A stretch of 64,000 nt of DNA from assembly GCA_963802745.1 (NCBI GenBank), contig CAWDKL010000016.1, positions 19,665-83,664 on the forward strand, read 5' to 3'. The notes below the pieces were generated by a model. That model did no database searches. It was not told the DNA's origin and saw nothing but the letters and a program-made list of their open reading frames with translations. Below, in pieces: positions 45,699 through 54,529 of the stretch. Positions within the stretch are counted from its first letter, which is position 1; each line of letters begins with the position of its first letter. The stretch is from JAJPKK01 sp963802745. Lineage in GTDB: Bacteria; Pseudomonadota; Alphaproteobacteria; Rhizobiales; Xanthobacteraceae. Position numbers and translations under genes: made by a program.

Positions 45699-46146
45699 GG
45701 CCTGTTCCTCCACTGCATTCGCCCGGGCCGGGTTTGGCCGTGCTCCAGGGCGACGCGCCAGGATACGACCCGAAGAAGCTGCAATGCAATCCGCGAAAAC
45801 CGTGCGGGGCCTGCTCTTTCACACTCTTGCCGCTTGGCGTCCGCTTTCCGTCAATCCAATTTTGCGCGGCAGTACCATGCGTTACGGACTGTCCGCATAG
45901 GCAAACCGGGCAAGAATGAAATTTTTGTCACCTGCGCAAAGGCTGTTGCATCGCGTTCGCGCGAGCGCTCAAACGCACGGCACATGCCTCGGATCCGACG
46001 CGGGCCCCAGCACCATGCGGGCCGCCTGATCGGGATAAATCGCGATAGAAAGCGCCAGCAGTGGCATCGGGCGGCGCATCTTCGCGCCGCCTTGTTTCCT
46101 TGTCTCGTTTCCTTGTCTCGCACCCAACCGGCCGGCGACGCCCCCG
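45699..46146. other. Intergenic, no gene seen
   Basis: About 450 bases between two leftward genes. No frame resembles a protein family, and no strong hairpin after the amidohydrolase gene was found. Confidence 0.45.
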
Positions 46147-47259
46147 TCAGCCCATCGTGTTGAGCCGATAGAAGCGGGTGGCGGTTCCGGCGAACAGGTC
46201 GGCCCGTTCCGTCGCGCTCGCGCCTTTCGTGAGCCGTTTGCAGGCGTTCCAGTAGACCGCGTAGCTGAAGCCGGCCTTGTCGGGCGGGAAGTTGCTTTCG
46301 AACATGCAGCGCCGCGTCCCGAAGGCCTCGATGCAGGTCTCCACATAGGGGCGCGAGGCATTCGCCACCGTCTCGGACGACGGCGGCTCGGCCATTTTCT
46401 CGAAGCCGAGGCCGTTGATGGCCTGGCCCAGTCCGCCGACTTTCACATAGACGTTTTCGTGGGCGGCCAGCGCCTTCATCGACGCCGCCCAGAGCGGAAA
46501 TTGCTCGGATAGCCTGCCGGCATAGGGGCCGATGCCGACCAGCCGGCCGACGTGGTTGAGCACGATTTTGGTGTCCGGGAATGCCGCCGCGAGGCTCGCG
46601 ACATCGCCCAGTTGCGGGTGCAGCACCAAGGCATCGAACGTCAGTCCGCGACGGCCCAGCAACGCGAACCCTTCGCGAAACGTCTTGTCGCCGAGCAGTC
46701 CGGGCGGCGGCGGGTTCGGATTGAGGATCGACTTATCGGCGTCCCAGGCCGTGCCATAGCGCAGGCCGCGGAAGCGTTCGCCGCCGGCGCGCGAAAGCGC
46801 ATCAAGCACCGGTTCGACGCGGCCGCCCAGCCGCAGATCGGCGAAGCCGACGATACCGGCCGCGACCCGGGTCTTGCCGCAGTATCCGCTGGCGCAGATC
46901 GCCGCCATGCCGTTGACGAATTCGGTTTCGCCGACCGGGCGCATCTCGACCGGACCGGAATCCCGGTGCATCGAGTTCGCCTGCACGAACACGGTGGCCA
47001 CGATATTGTGGCCGGTACGGGTATCGGCCAGAAAGTCGTCCAGCATGTAACGCCAGCCGGGCCGCACCCAGAGGTGGTGATGCGGGTCGACGATCGGCAG
47101 TTCGGGCTCCAGCGCGGGCTCCTGGCGCCGCGCCAGCCAATCGTCGCGCACCGGGCTCGGCGGCACCGCGCTTGACGGTGCCGGCTGCTGCGCCGATGCG
47201 GTGAGCGGAACGGCAGCCGCCGCGCTGCCGAGCAAAGCCATGAACTCGCGTCTTTTCAT
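46147..47259 (-). CDS. Tat-exported amidohydrolase (amidohydrolase_2) family protein
   Basis: A 370-residue metal-dependent hydrolase. The Tat signal KRREFMALLGSAAAAVPLTA leads to a periplasmic TIM barrel with IVDPHHHLWVRPG (H-x-H metal pair), FADLRLGG, FDALVLHPQLGDV, IVLNHVGRL and CMFESNFPPDKAG (C-terminal metal Asp region). Such proteins include lactonases (for example 2-pyrone-4,6-dicarboxylate hydrolase) and decarboxylases. ATG 47257-47259 has GGGAGG seven bases upstream. It is not clearly in an operon. Confidence 0.88.
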   Translation of the reverse strand: MKRREFMALLGSAAAAVPLTASAQQPAPSSAVPPSPVRDDWLARRQEPALEPELPIVDPHHHLWVRPGWRYMLDDFLADTRTGHNIVATVFVQANSMHRDSGPVEMRPVGETEFVNGMAAICASGYCGKTRVAAGIVGFADLRLGGRVEPVLDALSRAGGERFRGLRYGTAWDADKSILNPNPPPPGLLGDKTFREGFALLGRRGLTFDALVLHPQLGDVASLAAAFPDTKIVLNHVGRLVGIGPYAGRLSEQFPLWAASMKALAAHENVYVKVGGLGQAINGLGFEKMAEPPSSETVANASRPYVETCIEAFGTRRCMFESNFPPDKAGFSYAVYWNACKRLTKGASATERADLFAGTATRFYRLNTMG

Positions 47260-47660
47260 CGTTGCCTCCCTTAAGCCGTTGCGGCGACCGGCGTGACGTT
47301 GATGCCTCGGGGGACAGCGCCATGGCTGCTGCGTCCGCGAGGCTTTTGGATGCGCCGCTTGCACCTTGTGATCAAGGCTACACCCATGGCCGATGTTCGC
47401 AAAGGAGGGGCAGGGAGGTTTAGGACCGATAGGCGTCGGTTATGACCACGCCAGGACGCAGATACAGGGGCAGCCCGAGGTCGCGCCGGCATTGCCTTGG
47501 CGATCGGCCGCCGGTGCGCTAGCTTCCGGTGCCGAAGCGATTCCTCTGTTTTGGGCCGTGCCATGCATTCCGTGCCGATCGATTATACCACGCGCCATAA
47601 CGGCTCCGCGGTACTCTACACAAGCATCCGCCGCCGAGCGGCCCTCAGGGCGACCGCGCC
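47260..47660. other. Divergent promoter region, no gene seen
   Basis: About 400 bases between the leftward amidohydrolase and rightward rpiA. No coding frame is convincing and no palindromic operator stands out. Confidence 0.45.
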
Positions 47661-48365
47661 ATGGTAAGCATCGAAGCGCGCAAGCGCGCCGCGGCCGCGC
47701 GGGCGGCCACGATGGTCGAGCCCGGCATGCGTTTGGGCCTCGGCACCGGCTCGACCGCGCGGCATTTTGTGGAACTGCTGGGCGAGCGCGTGCGCGGCGG
47801 CCTCCAGGTGATCGCGGTCCCGACCTCCGAGGCGACGCAGGCGGATGCGGTGCGGTTCGGCATTCCGCTGTCCACGCTCGATGCGACGCCGGAACTCGAC
47901 CTGACCGTGGACGGCGCCGACGAAATCGGACCGGATCTCACGGTCATCAAGGGCGGCGGCGGCGCCCTGCTGCGGGAAAAGATCGTGGCGGCGGCATCGG
48001 CACGCATGGTCGTCATCGCCGACGACAGCAAATGGGTCGCCGAACTCGGCCGCTACCCGCTGCCGATCGAGGTGGTTCCGTTCGGCCTGGAAGCGACGCG
48101 CCGTGCCGTGGCGGACGCGGCATCGGCATCAGGATGCCTGCCGCATTCGCAGCTGCGCCGCAACCGGGACGGCCATCCTTTCGTCACCGATGGCGGACAT
48201 TTCATCCTCGATGCCGCACTCGGGCGCGTCACGGATGCCCAAGCGCTGGCGTGCCGGCTCGCGGCCATTCCGGGCGTCGTCGAGCATGGACTTTTCATCG
48301 GTCTGGCCAAGCTCGCTATCATCGCAGACGCGGATGGGGTCAGGATCGTCGAGGCGCCGCGATAG
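47661..48365 (+). CDS. rpiA: Ribose-5-phosphate isomerase A
   Basis: A 234-residue cytosolic isomerase that interconverts ribose-5-phosphate and ribulose-5-phosphate in the pentose phosphate pathway. The phosphate loop GLGTGSTARHFVELLGER, PTSEATQADAVRFGIPLSTL, DLTVDGADEIGPDLTVIKGG (catalytic Asp), GGALLREKIVAAAS (catalytic Glu and Lys) and DGGHFILDAAL are conserved. Length fits. Directly followed by the DUF2059 gene (55 bases) and gor, likely one transcript. Confidence 0.95.
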   Translation: MVSIEARKRAAAARAATMVEPGMRLGLGTGSTARHFVELLGERVRGGLQVIAVPTSEATQADAVRFGIPLSTLDATPELDLTVDGADEIGPDLTVIKGGGGALLREKIVAAASARMVVIADDSKWVAELGRYPLPIEVVPFGLEATRRAVADAASASGCLPHSQLRRNRDGHPFVTDGGHFILDAALGRVTDAQALACRLAAIPGVVEHGLFIGLAKLAIIADADGVRIVEAPR

Positions 48366-48420
48366 GATGCACCGGCGCCCACCGAGCGGGGCCGCAACGA
48401 TCACCCCGGGGAGGATACAC

Positions 48421-48966
48421 ATGAATGCGATACGGAAACCGATAAACGCGCTGAACCGGCTGGCGCGGTGCGTTGCGATCGTCACCTTGGCCTGCGTTTG
48501 TGCCGGCGCGCAGGCCGCGCTGGCGCAGCAGCCGCGTCCGCCGGAGCCCTCCAAGGCGGCGGTCGCACTGGCCCGCGACGTGCTGACCGCCAAGGGCGCG
48601 ACCGGGACCTTCGATCCGGTGGTGCGCGGCGTGATCGAGTTGGTCAAGAACGCATTGTTGCCGACCAATCCGAACCTCTCGCGCGAACTCAACGAGGTGA
48701 CCGCCCAGCTGCATCGGGAGTACGAAGGCAAGCGCGGGGAAATCATCGATGCGGTTGCCACCGCCTATGCGCGGCATTTCTCCGAGCAGGAGCTTAAGGA
48801 CATGCTGCTGTTCTACAAGACGCCGCTCGGCCAAAAGATCGTGCGGGAAGAACCGGGAGCAATTCAGGACGGGTTCAAGAGCGCCTCCGACTGGAGCGAT
48901 GCATTCGCCAACACCGTGATGACCCGGGTGCGCAGCGAGATGCAGAAAAAAGGCCACGAGTTGTGA
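48421..48966 (+). CDS. DUF2059 exported protein
   Basis: A 181-residue exported protein. The signal peptide spans about residues 15-36 (RCVAIVTLACVCAGAQAALA). The mature part is a DUF2059 helical domain (REYEGKRGEIIDAVATAYAR, HFSEQELKDMLLFYKTPLGQ), an alphaproteobacterial family of unknown function. ATG 48421 has GGGAGGA five bases upstream. Its TGA overlaps the GTG start of gor by four bases, so the two are translationally coupled. Confidence 0.88.
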   Translation: MNAIRKPINALNRLARCVAIVTLACVCAGAQAALAQQPRPPEPSKAAVALARDVLTAKGATGTFDPVVRGVIELVKNALLPTNPNLSRELNEVTAQLHREYEGKRGEIIDAVATAYARHFSEQELKDMLLFYKTPLGQKIVREEPGAIQDGFKSASDWSDAFANTVMTRVRSEMQKKGHEL

Positions 48967-50360
48967 GCGCAGCACCGTCCGCGACCGACGTCGACCTATT
49001 CGTCATCGGCGCCGGATCCGGCGGCGTGCGGGCGGCGCGCATTGCGGCGCAGCATGGCGCGCGGGTGATGATCGCTGAGGAATTCCGGATCGGCGGTACC
49101 TGCGTCATCCGCGGCTGCGTGCCGAAGAAGCTGCTGGTCTATGCGTCGCGGTTCTCCCATGAGTTCGAGGATGCGGCGGGCTTCGGCTGGACGGTGCCCA
49201 AGGCCGCCTTCGACTGGGCGACCCTGATCGCCAACAAGGATTTGGAAATCGCCCGGCTCGAAGGTATTTACCGCGCCAATCTGGAGAAAGCGGGCGTCGC
49301 GATCGTCAACAGCCGCGCCGTGATCGAGGATGCCGGCGCGGTACGCCTGCTGGCGTCGGGGGCGCGTGTGACGGCCGCACACATCTTGATCGCGACCGGC
49401 GGCGCGCCGTCTGCCGGCCACCCCATTCCCGGCATCGAACATGCCATCTCCTCGAACGAGGCCTTCCACCTGCCGGCGCTCCCCGCCGAGATCGTGATTT
49501 AGGGGGGCGGTTATATCGCGGTCGAATTCGCCTGCATTTTTGCCGGCCTGGGGTCGCGGGTCACCCTGGTCTATCGCGGGGAAAATATTTTGCGCGGGTT
49601 CGATGACGATGTACGTTCGCACCTGCGCGGCGAAATGGAGATGCGCGGCATCGCGGTGATCTGCGGCCAGACCGTCGTGGGCATCGAACAGCATGGCAGG
49701 CACTACACGGCGGTGCTCGGCGACGGCCGCCGGATCGGCGCCGACCGGGTGATGTTTGCGGTCGGCCGCAAGCCCAATGTCGCGGGTCTCGGGACCGAGC
49801 GGGTCGGCATCAAGACGGCGCCGCATGGCGGCATCGCGGTGGACAGCTATGCGCGCACGTCGGCCGCCGGCTTCTATGCCATCGGCGACGTCACCAACCG
49901 GGTCAATCTCACGCCGGTGGCGATCCGTGAGGGCCATGCCTTCGCGGACACGGTGTTCGGCGGCAAGCCGGCAATCGTGGATCACGCCAACATCCCGACC
50001 GCGGTGTTTTCCGAGCCCGAAGTCGGTGTCGTCGGTCTCACCGAAACTCAGGCGCGGGAGCGGTTCCACCGGGTGGATATTTATAAATCCAGCTTCCGGC
50101 CGCTGAAGGCGACGCTGTCCGGCCGCCAGGGCCGCGTGCTGATGAAACTCGTGGTCGACGGCGCGACCGACCGGGTGCTCGGTGTCCACCTGGTCGGTGA
50201 AGGCGCCGGCGAGATGATCCAGCTGATCGCCATCGCGGTGAAGATGGGCGCCACCAAGGCCGATCTCGACGCCACCATGGCGGTGCACCCTACCATGGCG
50301 GAAGAACTCGTCACCATGCGCACGCCGACCGTGCGTTACGGCCGCGAGGCGGCGGAGTAG
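48963..50360 (+). pseudogene. gor: Glutathione-disulfide reductase, in-frame TAG
   Basis: A 465-codon FAD flavoprotein that reduces GSSG with NADPH. FVIGAGSGGVRAARIAAQHG binds FAD, GGTCVIRGCVPKK holds the redox-active disulfide, GYIAVEFACIFAGLGSRVTL is the NADPH fold, AVGRKPNVAGLG and FYAIGDVTNRVNL follow, and MAVHPTMAEELVTMRTP is the C-terminal interface with the catalytic His. TAG at 49500-49502 interrupts EIVI-GGGYIAVEFA, where relatives, as I recall, have Gln; CAG to TAG is one transition. The rest of the frame is intact on both sides. It starts at GTG 48963, overlapping the DUF2059 stop. As written the product would lack the NADPH and interface domains. Confidence 0.92.
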
Positions 50361-50563
50361 CCGCGCTTGCCGCTGAGCGCGAGCCGGATCGGCACGTTGT
50401 GCCAAGCGGTGCGCAGGGTGCAGAACTGCGGGTTCTTCCGGTTCATTCAGGCGATGCGCGCCTCGGCCAAAACTTCACCGCCCCAGTGCCCGATATTGGT
50501 TCCGCAATCAACCACCGCGCCCTGGCGGGTTATCAGGCGACGTCGGCAGGCATTGCGCGAAGC

Positions 50564-51022
50564 CTATTTTTCGCCCGGCGAGGACATCAGCACCGCATAG
50601 AGCGCCTCGGCGTCGCGCGATTCCCGCAGTTTGCGGGCGATTTCCGGATCGCGCAGCTGGCGCGCGATGCGCGCCAGCGCCTTGAGATGATCGGCGCCGG
50701 CGGTTTCCGGCGCCAGCAGCAGGAAGATGAGATCGACCGGCTGGCCATCCAGCGCTTCGAAATCGATCGGCCGTTCCAGCCGTGCAAACACCCCGAACAG
50801 GCGATCGAGGTGGGCAAGCTTGCCGTGCGGAATCGCGATGCCGCCGCCGATGCCGGTCGAGCCAAGCCGTTCGCGCTGCGACAGAACTTCCAGGATATCG
50901 CGTTCGCCATGCCCGCACATCGCGGCCGCGCGCGCCGCCAGGTGTTGCAACGCCTGCTTTTTGGTGCTGACCCTGAGTGCGGGAACGACCGCTTGCGGCA
51001 CCACGAGGTCGGTAAGCGCCAT
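50564..51022 (-). CDS. ptsN: PTS IIA-like nitrogen regulatory protein PtsN
   Basis: A 152-residue EIIA-Ntr protein, the last phosphoacceptor of the nitrogen PTS. Phosphohistidine is in GIAIPHGKL; flanking blocks REREGLGSTG-type (RERLGSTGIGGGI) and LDGQPVDLIFLLLAPETAG are typical. It tunes potassium transport, PHB metabolism and stress responses in alphaproteobacteria. ATG 51020-51022 is the family start. The usual upstream genes (rpoN, hpf) are not found here; 590 bases without a gene precede it. Confidence 0.93.
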   Translation of the reverse strand: MALTDLVVPQAVVPALRVSTKKQALQHLAARAAAMCGHGERDILEVLSQRERLGSTGIGGGIAIPHGKLAHLDRLFGVFARLERPIDFEALDGQPVDLIFLLLAPETAGADHLKALARIARQLRDPEIARKLRESRDAEALYAVLMSSPGEK

Positions 51023-51610
51023 AAAGATCGTCCACGACTTCGGCGCGCCGGAGCCGCGCGCGACAGGGGGCAGTCCGAACCCTAAGGACCCCGATTACGC
51101 GCGGACCCTAAGAACGGGCCGAAAGTCCGTCAATAGCCGGTTTGCCCCCCATGCCCCCGGACTGCGCTACGCTCCATCAATTTGGGGAGGGCGGTAACCC
51201 AGCCGCACATTGGCGCACAGTCCGTTCCCGACCACGCACGGTGGGACTGATTGATAGACGCTGCACAGTGATGCCGTCCCGCGGAGACGAAAAGGGCCGC
51301 GCCAAAGACGCGGCTCTTTGAGAGCATGCCTTGCCGGCAATCCCACGGGCTATATGGAGGCAGTCATGATCATCGTCATGATTGCTTCCGGTTAGGCCGT
51401 TGGAAAGTTTCCTTCTCCATACGGACCTGATCGGGGCTGGCGAGGACTACCCCCTCGCCTGTCCCACGGAACATACGCGTCGCCCCGCCGGATCGAAAGA
51501 GCTCGTCTCTTGGCTCGTCTCTTGGCTCAACTCTTGCTCTCTGCGCTTCCCCACCGAATGTACCTTGGTACCTACATGCTACCGCGTTGCGTCGCCGCGT
51601 CGGGAATGCC
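51023..51610. other. Intergenic, no gene seen
   Basis: About 590 bases between divergent ptsN and deacetylase genes. It holds a hairpin at 51289-51320 and a short tandem repeat CTCGTCTCTTGG x2 at about 51503-51528. No coding frame is convincing. hpf and rpoN, frequent upstream neighbours of ptsN, are not here. Confidence 0.5.
51289..51320 (-). terminator. Terminator-like hairpin without an adjacent gene
   Basis: AAAGGGCCGCG (51291-51301) pairs with CGCGGCTCTTT (51309-51319) around a seven-base loop. On the minus strand the stem is followed by a short U-run (CCCTTTTCG). No gene is seen immediately upstream on either strand, so it may end an unannotated transcript. Confidence 0.4.
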
Positions 51611-52555
51611 ATGACGGCATACCCGGCAATTTCCGCATCCGATCGCGAGGCCCGCATGCAAAATCCGCCCGCCAAGCCCATGCTGCCCCGCGAGCGCACG
51701 GCCTATTCCGCCATCGTGGACCGGCCGCCGCTGCGGCTGCCAGGAGGTGCGCGCCTGGTGCTGTGGCCGATCGTCAATCTGGAGGTATGGGACATCGCGC
51801 GGCCGATGCCGCGTCAGGTCCTCCCCGCCCCGACCGGTTCCGCCCTGCTCCCCGACGTGCCGCATTGGAGCTGGCACGAATACGGCATGCGGGTCGGCGT
51901 GTGGCGTTTCTTCGAATTATTCCACCGCCGCGGCATCCGCCCGACGCTTTCGATCAATGCGCGCGTTTGCGAGGACTATACGCGGGTTGCCGAGGAAGCC
52001 CGCCGCGAAGCTTGGGAGTTCATGGGCCACGCCTATGACCAGATCCCAATCCACGCCCAAGACAATCAAGCGGATATGATCGCCCGCTCGCTGGACATCC
52101 TCACGCGCTTTACCGGCACGCGCCCGCTCGGCTGGCTCGGGCCCGGCCTGACGCAGACCTACGAAACGCCCGACCTCCTGGCCGCGGCCGGCATCAAATA
52201 TATCGCCGATTGGGTCTATGACGATGAACCGGACGTCATAAAGACCATCCGCGGGCCGCTGGTGACGCTGCCCTACACGGTCGAACTCAATGACATCGCC
52301 ATGATGATCGTACAGCACCATGAAAGCGACTATTTGCTCCGCCGTGCGATCAATTCCTTCGACCGGCTCTACGCTGAGGGCGAGCATCGCGCCAAGATCA
52401 TGGCGATCGCGGTCCACCCCTACATCTCGGGCCAGCCGCACCGGATCAAATATCTCGAAGCCATTTACGATTACGCCGCCAAGTTCGACGGCGTGCTGCA
52501 CTGGAACGGGGCGCAGATTTACGCGTGGTACACGGCAGCGCGCGGCCCTTTATAA
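51611..52555 (+). CDS. Polysaccharide deacetylase (NodB/PuuE-like) family protein
   Basis: A 314-residue carbohydrate esterase-4-like protein, closest in look to allantoinase/PuuE-type members. Conserved parts are WSWHEYGMRVGVWRFFELFH, RGIRPTLSINARVCEDYTRV, EFMGHAYDQIPI (metal His region), GWLGPGLTQTYETPDLLAAA and AVHPYISGQPHRIKYLEAIY. The substrate may be a C-N amide in a purine derivative rather than a polysaccharide. ATG 51611 is used; ATG 51656 is a possible shorter start. Preceded by a gene-free region and followed by a broken outer-membrane protein gene on the other strand. Confidence 0.85.
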   Translation: MTAYPAISASDREARMQNPPAKPMLPRERTAYSAIVDRPPLRLPGGARLVLWPIVNLEVWDIARPMPRQVLPAPTGSALLPDVPHWSWHEYGMRVGVWRFFELFHRRGIRPTLSINARVCEDYTRVAEEARREAWEFMGHAYDQIPIHAQDNQADMIARSLDILTRFTGTRPLGWLGPGLTQTYETPDLLAAAGIKYIADWVYDDEPDVIKTIRGPLVTLPYTVELNDIAMMIVQHHESDYLLRRAINSFDRLYAEGEHRAKIMAIAVHPYISGQPHRIKYLEAIYDYAAKFDGVLHWNGAQIYAWYTAARGPL

Positions 52556-52658
52556 AACCGGGAAGCTCAGATTGGGATTCGACGACAAATCAGCGCTTCC
52601 GTTATTCCCTCCGCGCTTGCGGGGGAGGGAAGTGACGCTGCCGGGTTCGACGAACCGG

Positions 52659-53384
52659 TCAGAATTTGTAGTTCACACCGGCGGTGAACAGGTTGATCTG
52701 GCGCGTTACGGTGATCAAATCGCCCGGCGCGAGGCTCGTCGCAGCGGTCCAATTGCCTGCGGCGAGATAGTCGTACTCCGCCTTGACGGTCCAGGCGCGG
52801 GTCAATCCGTATTCGATACCACCGCCGGCCATCCAGCCGGCCGTGGTGTTGCCGGCACTGACGGTTCCGCCGACCCAGCCGAAGCGGGGTCTGGCCGCTA
52901 GTCCCGTAATGGATGCGGAGTTATCGACCCAGCCGGCGCCACCCTTGGCGTAGAATAGCAGGTTGTTTTGCGCCTAGCCGATGCGCGCGGCAGCGGTCGT
53001 ATTCCAGTCGGAATTGGCACTGCCCTGCAGTGCAACCGGCAGCGTCAAATAGGTCGCGTTGACCGCGGTATTGGATTTGCGGATCGAACTACCATCGAAC
53101 GTCCCTTCGAAACCGACGACCCAATTGGGAGCGAACTGCCAATTGTAACCGAACGTCCCGCCTCCGACGATGCCGTCGCTGGTGCCGGTGATGCTGGCAC
53201 CGGTGACATTGTCCGTCAGTGTGCCGCTGGACCAGCCGCCGCCCAGGTTGGCGCCGAGGTAAAATCCGGTCCAATTATAGACCGGCGCAACCGGCATTAG
53301 ATACCCCAGATCGGCGGCAAAAGCCGCGGCCGGCAATGCCAGGTACAGCAGCGCCGCGGACGTCAGGGCCCAGGCTCGGTTCAT
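52659..53384 (-). pseudogene. Outer-membrane beta-barrel protein (OmpA/Omp25-like), in-frame TAG
   Basis: A 241-codon porin-like protein similar to Omp25/Omp31-type barrels of Hyphomicrobiales. A signal peptide (WALTSAALLYLALPAAAFAA) precedes VYNWTGFYLGANLGGGWSSG, FGYNWQFAPNWVVGFEGTFD, then after codon 137 LLFYAKGGAGWVDNSASITG, WMAGGGIEYGLTRAWTVKAE and the terminal strand INLFTAGVNYKF ending in Phe. TAG at 52974-52976 replaces an expected aromatic residue (Tyr or Trp) in ARIG-AQNNLLFY. Both halves are otherwise intact and in one frame. It lies 138 bases from, and divergent to, an IS200-type transposase gene. Confidence 0.85.
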
Positions 53385-53418
53385 CGTCGTTACCCCCCAT
53401 CTAAACAGAATGGGAGTT

Positions 53419-53437
53419 CCCCCGGCTCTGCCGGGGG
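53419..53437. repeat. Hairpin at the IS200 left side
   Basis: CCCCCGGC and GCCGGGGG flank a TCT loop. It lies about 85 bases before tnpA and is the kind of subterminal palindrome found at IS200/IS605 ends, recognised by TnpA as single-stranded DNA. It could equally be part of the OMP 5' leader. Confidence 0.45.
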
Positions 53438-53521
53438 GCAGCAAAAGTTTGACGTTTCGGGGGGTACATCGACGAAGCTTCTTATCGTGAGCCGCCAAGC
53501 ACACGAAAGGAAGTTCGATCG

Positions 53522-54067
53522 ATGGACGAGTATGAAAGTCTAAGCCACAGCAAGTGGGAGTGCAAATACCACGTGGTGTTAATTACCAAGTGCCGCAGAA
53601 AGACGCTTTACGTGCAATTGCGATCACACTTGGGGGAGGTGTTTCGCAAGTTGGCTGAGCAGAAGGAGAGCAGGATCGAAGAGGGGCGTCTTCTTGTGGA
53701 TCACGTACACATGTTGATCTCGATCACACGGAAACATGCGGTGTCACAGGTGATCGGGTTCATCAAGGGAAAGAGCGCGATCCACCTGGCTCGGGTCTAC
53801 GGAGAAAAGAGACGGAACTTCGTGGGACAGCACTTCTGGGCGCGGGGCTATTTAGTATCCACAGTCGGTCGGGACCAAGAGCTGATACGACAATATATCA
53901 AACGAAACACGATCATTAAACCCCCAAGAACCCGGCCGCCAAAGCAAATTTCCCCCACCGGCCTGAACGATTGCGGTTTTGGTGGCATTGTCGCGCGCCG
54001 GACACAGGCCCGACCGTTCCGCCCCCCAGCACCTGGTCGTCGCCGAGCGGCCGCTTGGCGACCTTGA
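53522..54067 (+). mobile_element. tnpA: IS200/IS605-family transposase TnpA
   Basis: A Y1 HUH transposase of the IS200 type, moving single-stranded DNA. The HUH pair is at H61-V-H63 in LVDHVHMLISI and the catalytic tyrosine at Y125 in LIRQYIKRN; GQHFWARGYLVSTVGRDQEL is the usual middle block. Family TnpA proteins are about 130-150 residues. Here the frame runs on about 50 residues past KRN into proline- and arginine-rich sequence with no family resemblance, so the native C-terminus and right end may be damaged or the stop lies beyond the IS. No tnpB. ATG 53522 has AAGGAAG about nine bases upstream. Confidence 0.85.
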
Positions 54068-54266
54068 GGGTATCGCCGATGGCGTCGCGCCGCTTGCTGC
54101 GCTCGCCGATGGTGCTATCGCACACAAAAGCGCGATTGGAGACCGGCGAAAGCACCGCGCAGCATGCCGGCCGCGTTCCCTAACGGAGATGAAGTTGCTC
54201 GTGGCCATGGTTGCGCTATCATTGGGGCCAGCAGGCATGTCGGTCCGGACGGAATTGGAGCCATAA
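53951..54266. other. Region after the IS, possible gene debris
   Basis: Beyond the run-on end of tnpA I see no intact gene. On the minus strand, 53916-54155 encodes a stretch that looks more protein-like than random (SNRAFVCDSTIGERSKRRDA, TLKVAKRPLGDDQVLGGGTV), perhaps part of a gene cut by the IS; I cannot name it. Confidence 0.35.
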
Positions 54267-54515
54267 GTGCAGCGATCGGATTTTGAATTGACCGCGAACT
54301 CTGCAATCACACTGGATTCATCCGGGCCCAAGACTCGCACCTCGATCCTGTCCGGAATCGAGCGTTTAAGGCACCTGGGAGAAAACGATCCGGACACAAC
54401 GCCGGTGCCGGCATCAGGTCATTATGTAACGCGCATCGGAGACACCCGGATCGTGTGGACCCGCAAGAACGATGATGGTATTTTGGTATTGACAATCTTT
54501 GCCCCAAATCAATGA
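54267..54515 (+). CDS. Small ParE/RelE-like protein
   Basis: An 82-residue protein. Its C-terminal part, GHYVTRIGDTRIVWTRKNDD followed by LVLTIFAPN, resembles the beta-sheet core of ParE/RelE-type toxins (x-Y-R-x-R-I-G-x-R-I-V). The N-terminal helix typical of those toxins is short and atypical, and no antitoxin is adjacent. GTG 54267 has GGAG seven bases upstream. It lies 14 bases before the DUF4263 gene on the same strand, possibly co-transcribed. Confidence 0.5.
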   Translation: MQRSDFELTANSAITLDSSGPKTRTSILSGIERLRHLGENDPDTTPVPASGHYVTRIGDTRIVWTRKNDDGILVLTIFAPNQ

Positions 54516-54529
54516 TTTGATCCGCCGCA

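Noticed and set aside
49500..52976. General recoding of TAG as an amino acid
   Set aside because: TAG also ends normal genes here (for example the cytochrome, FMN reductase and second MBL genes), and only two internal cases exist.
53916..54155. Minus-strand peptide with SNRAFVCDSTIGERSKRRDA
   Set aside because: Looks protein-like but short, partly in two frames and unrecognised; noted as possible debris only.
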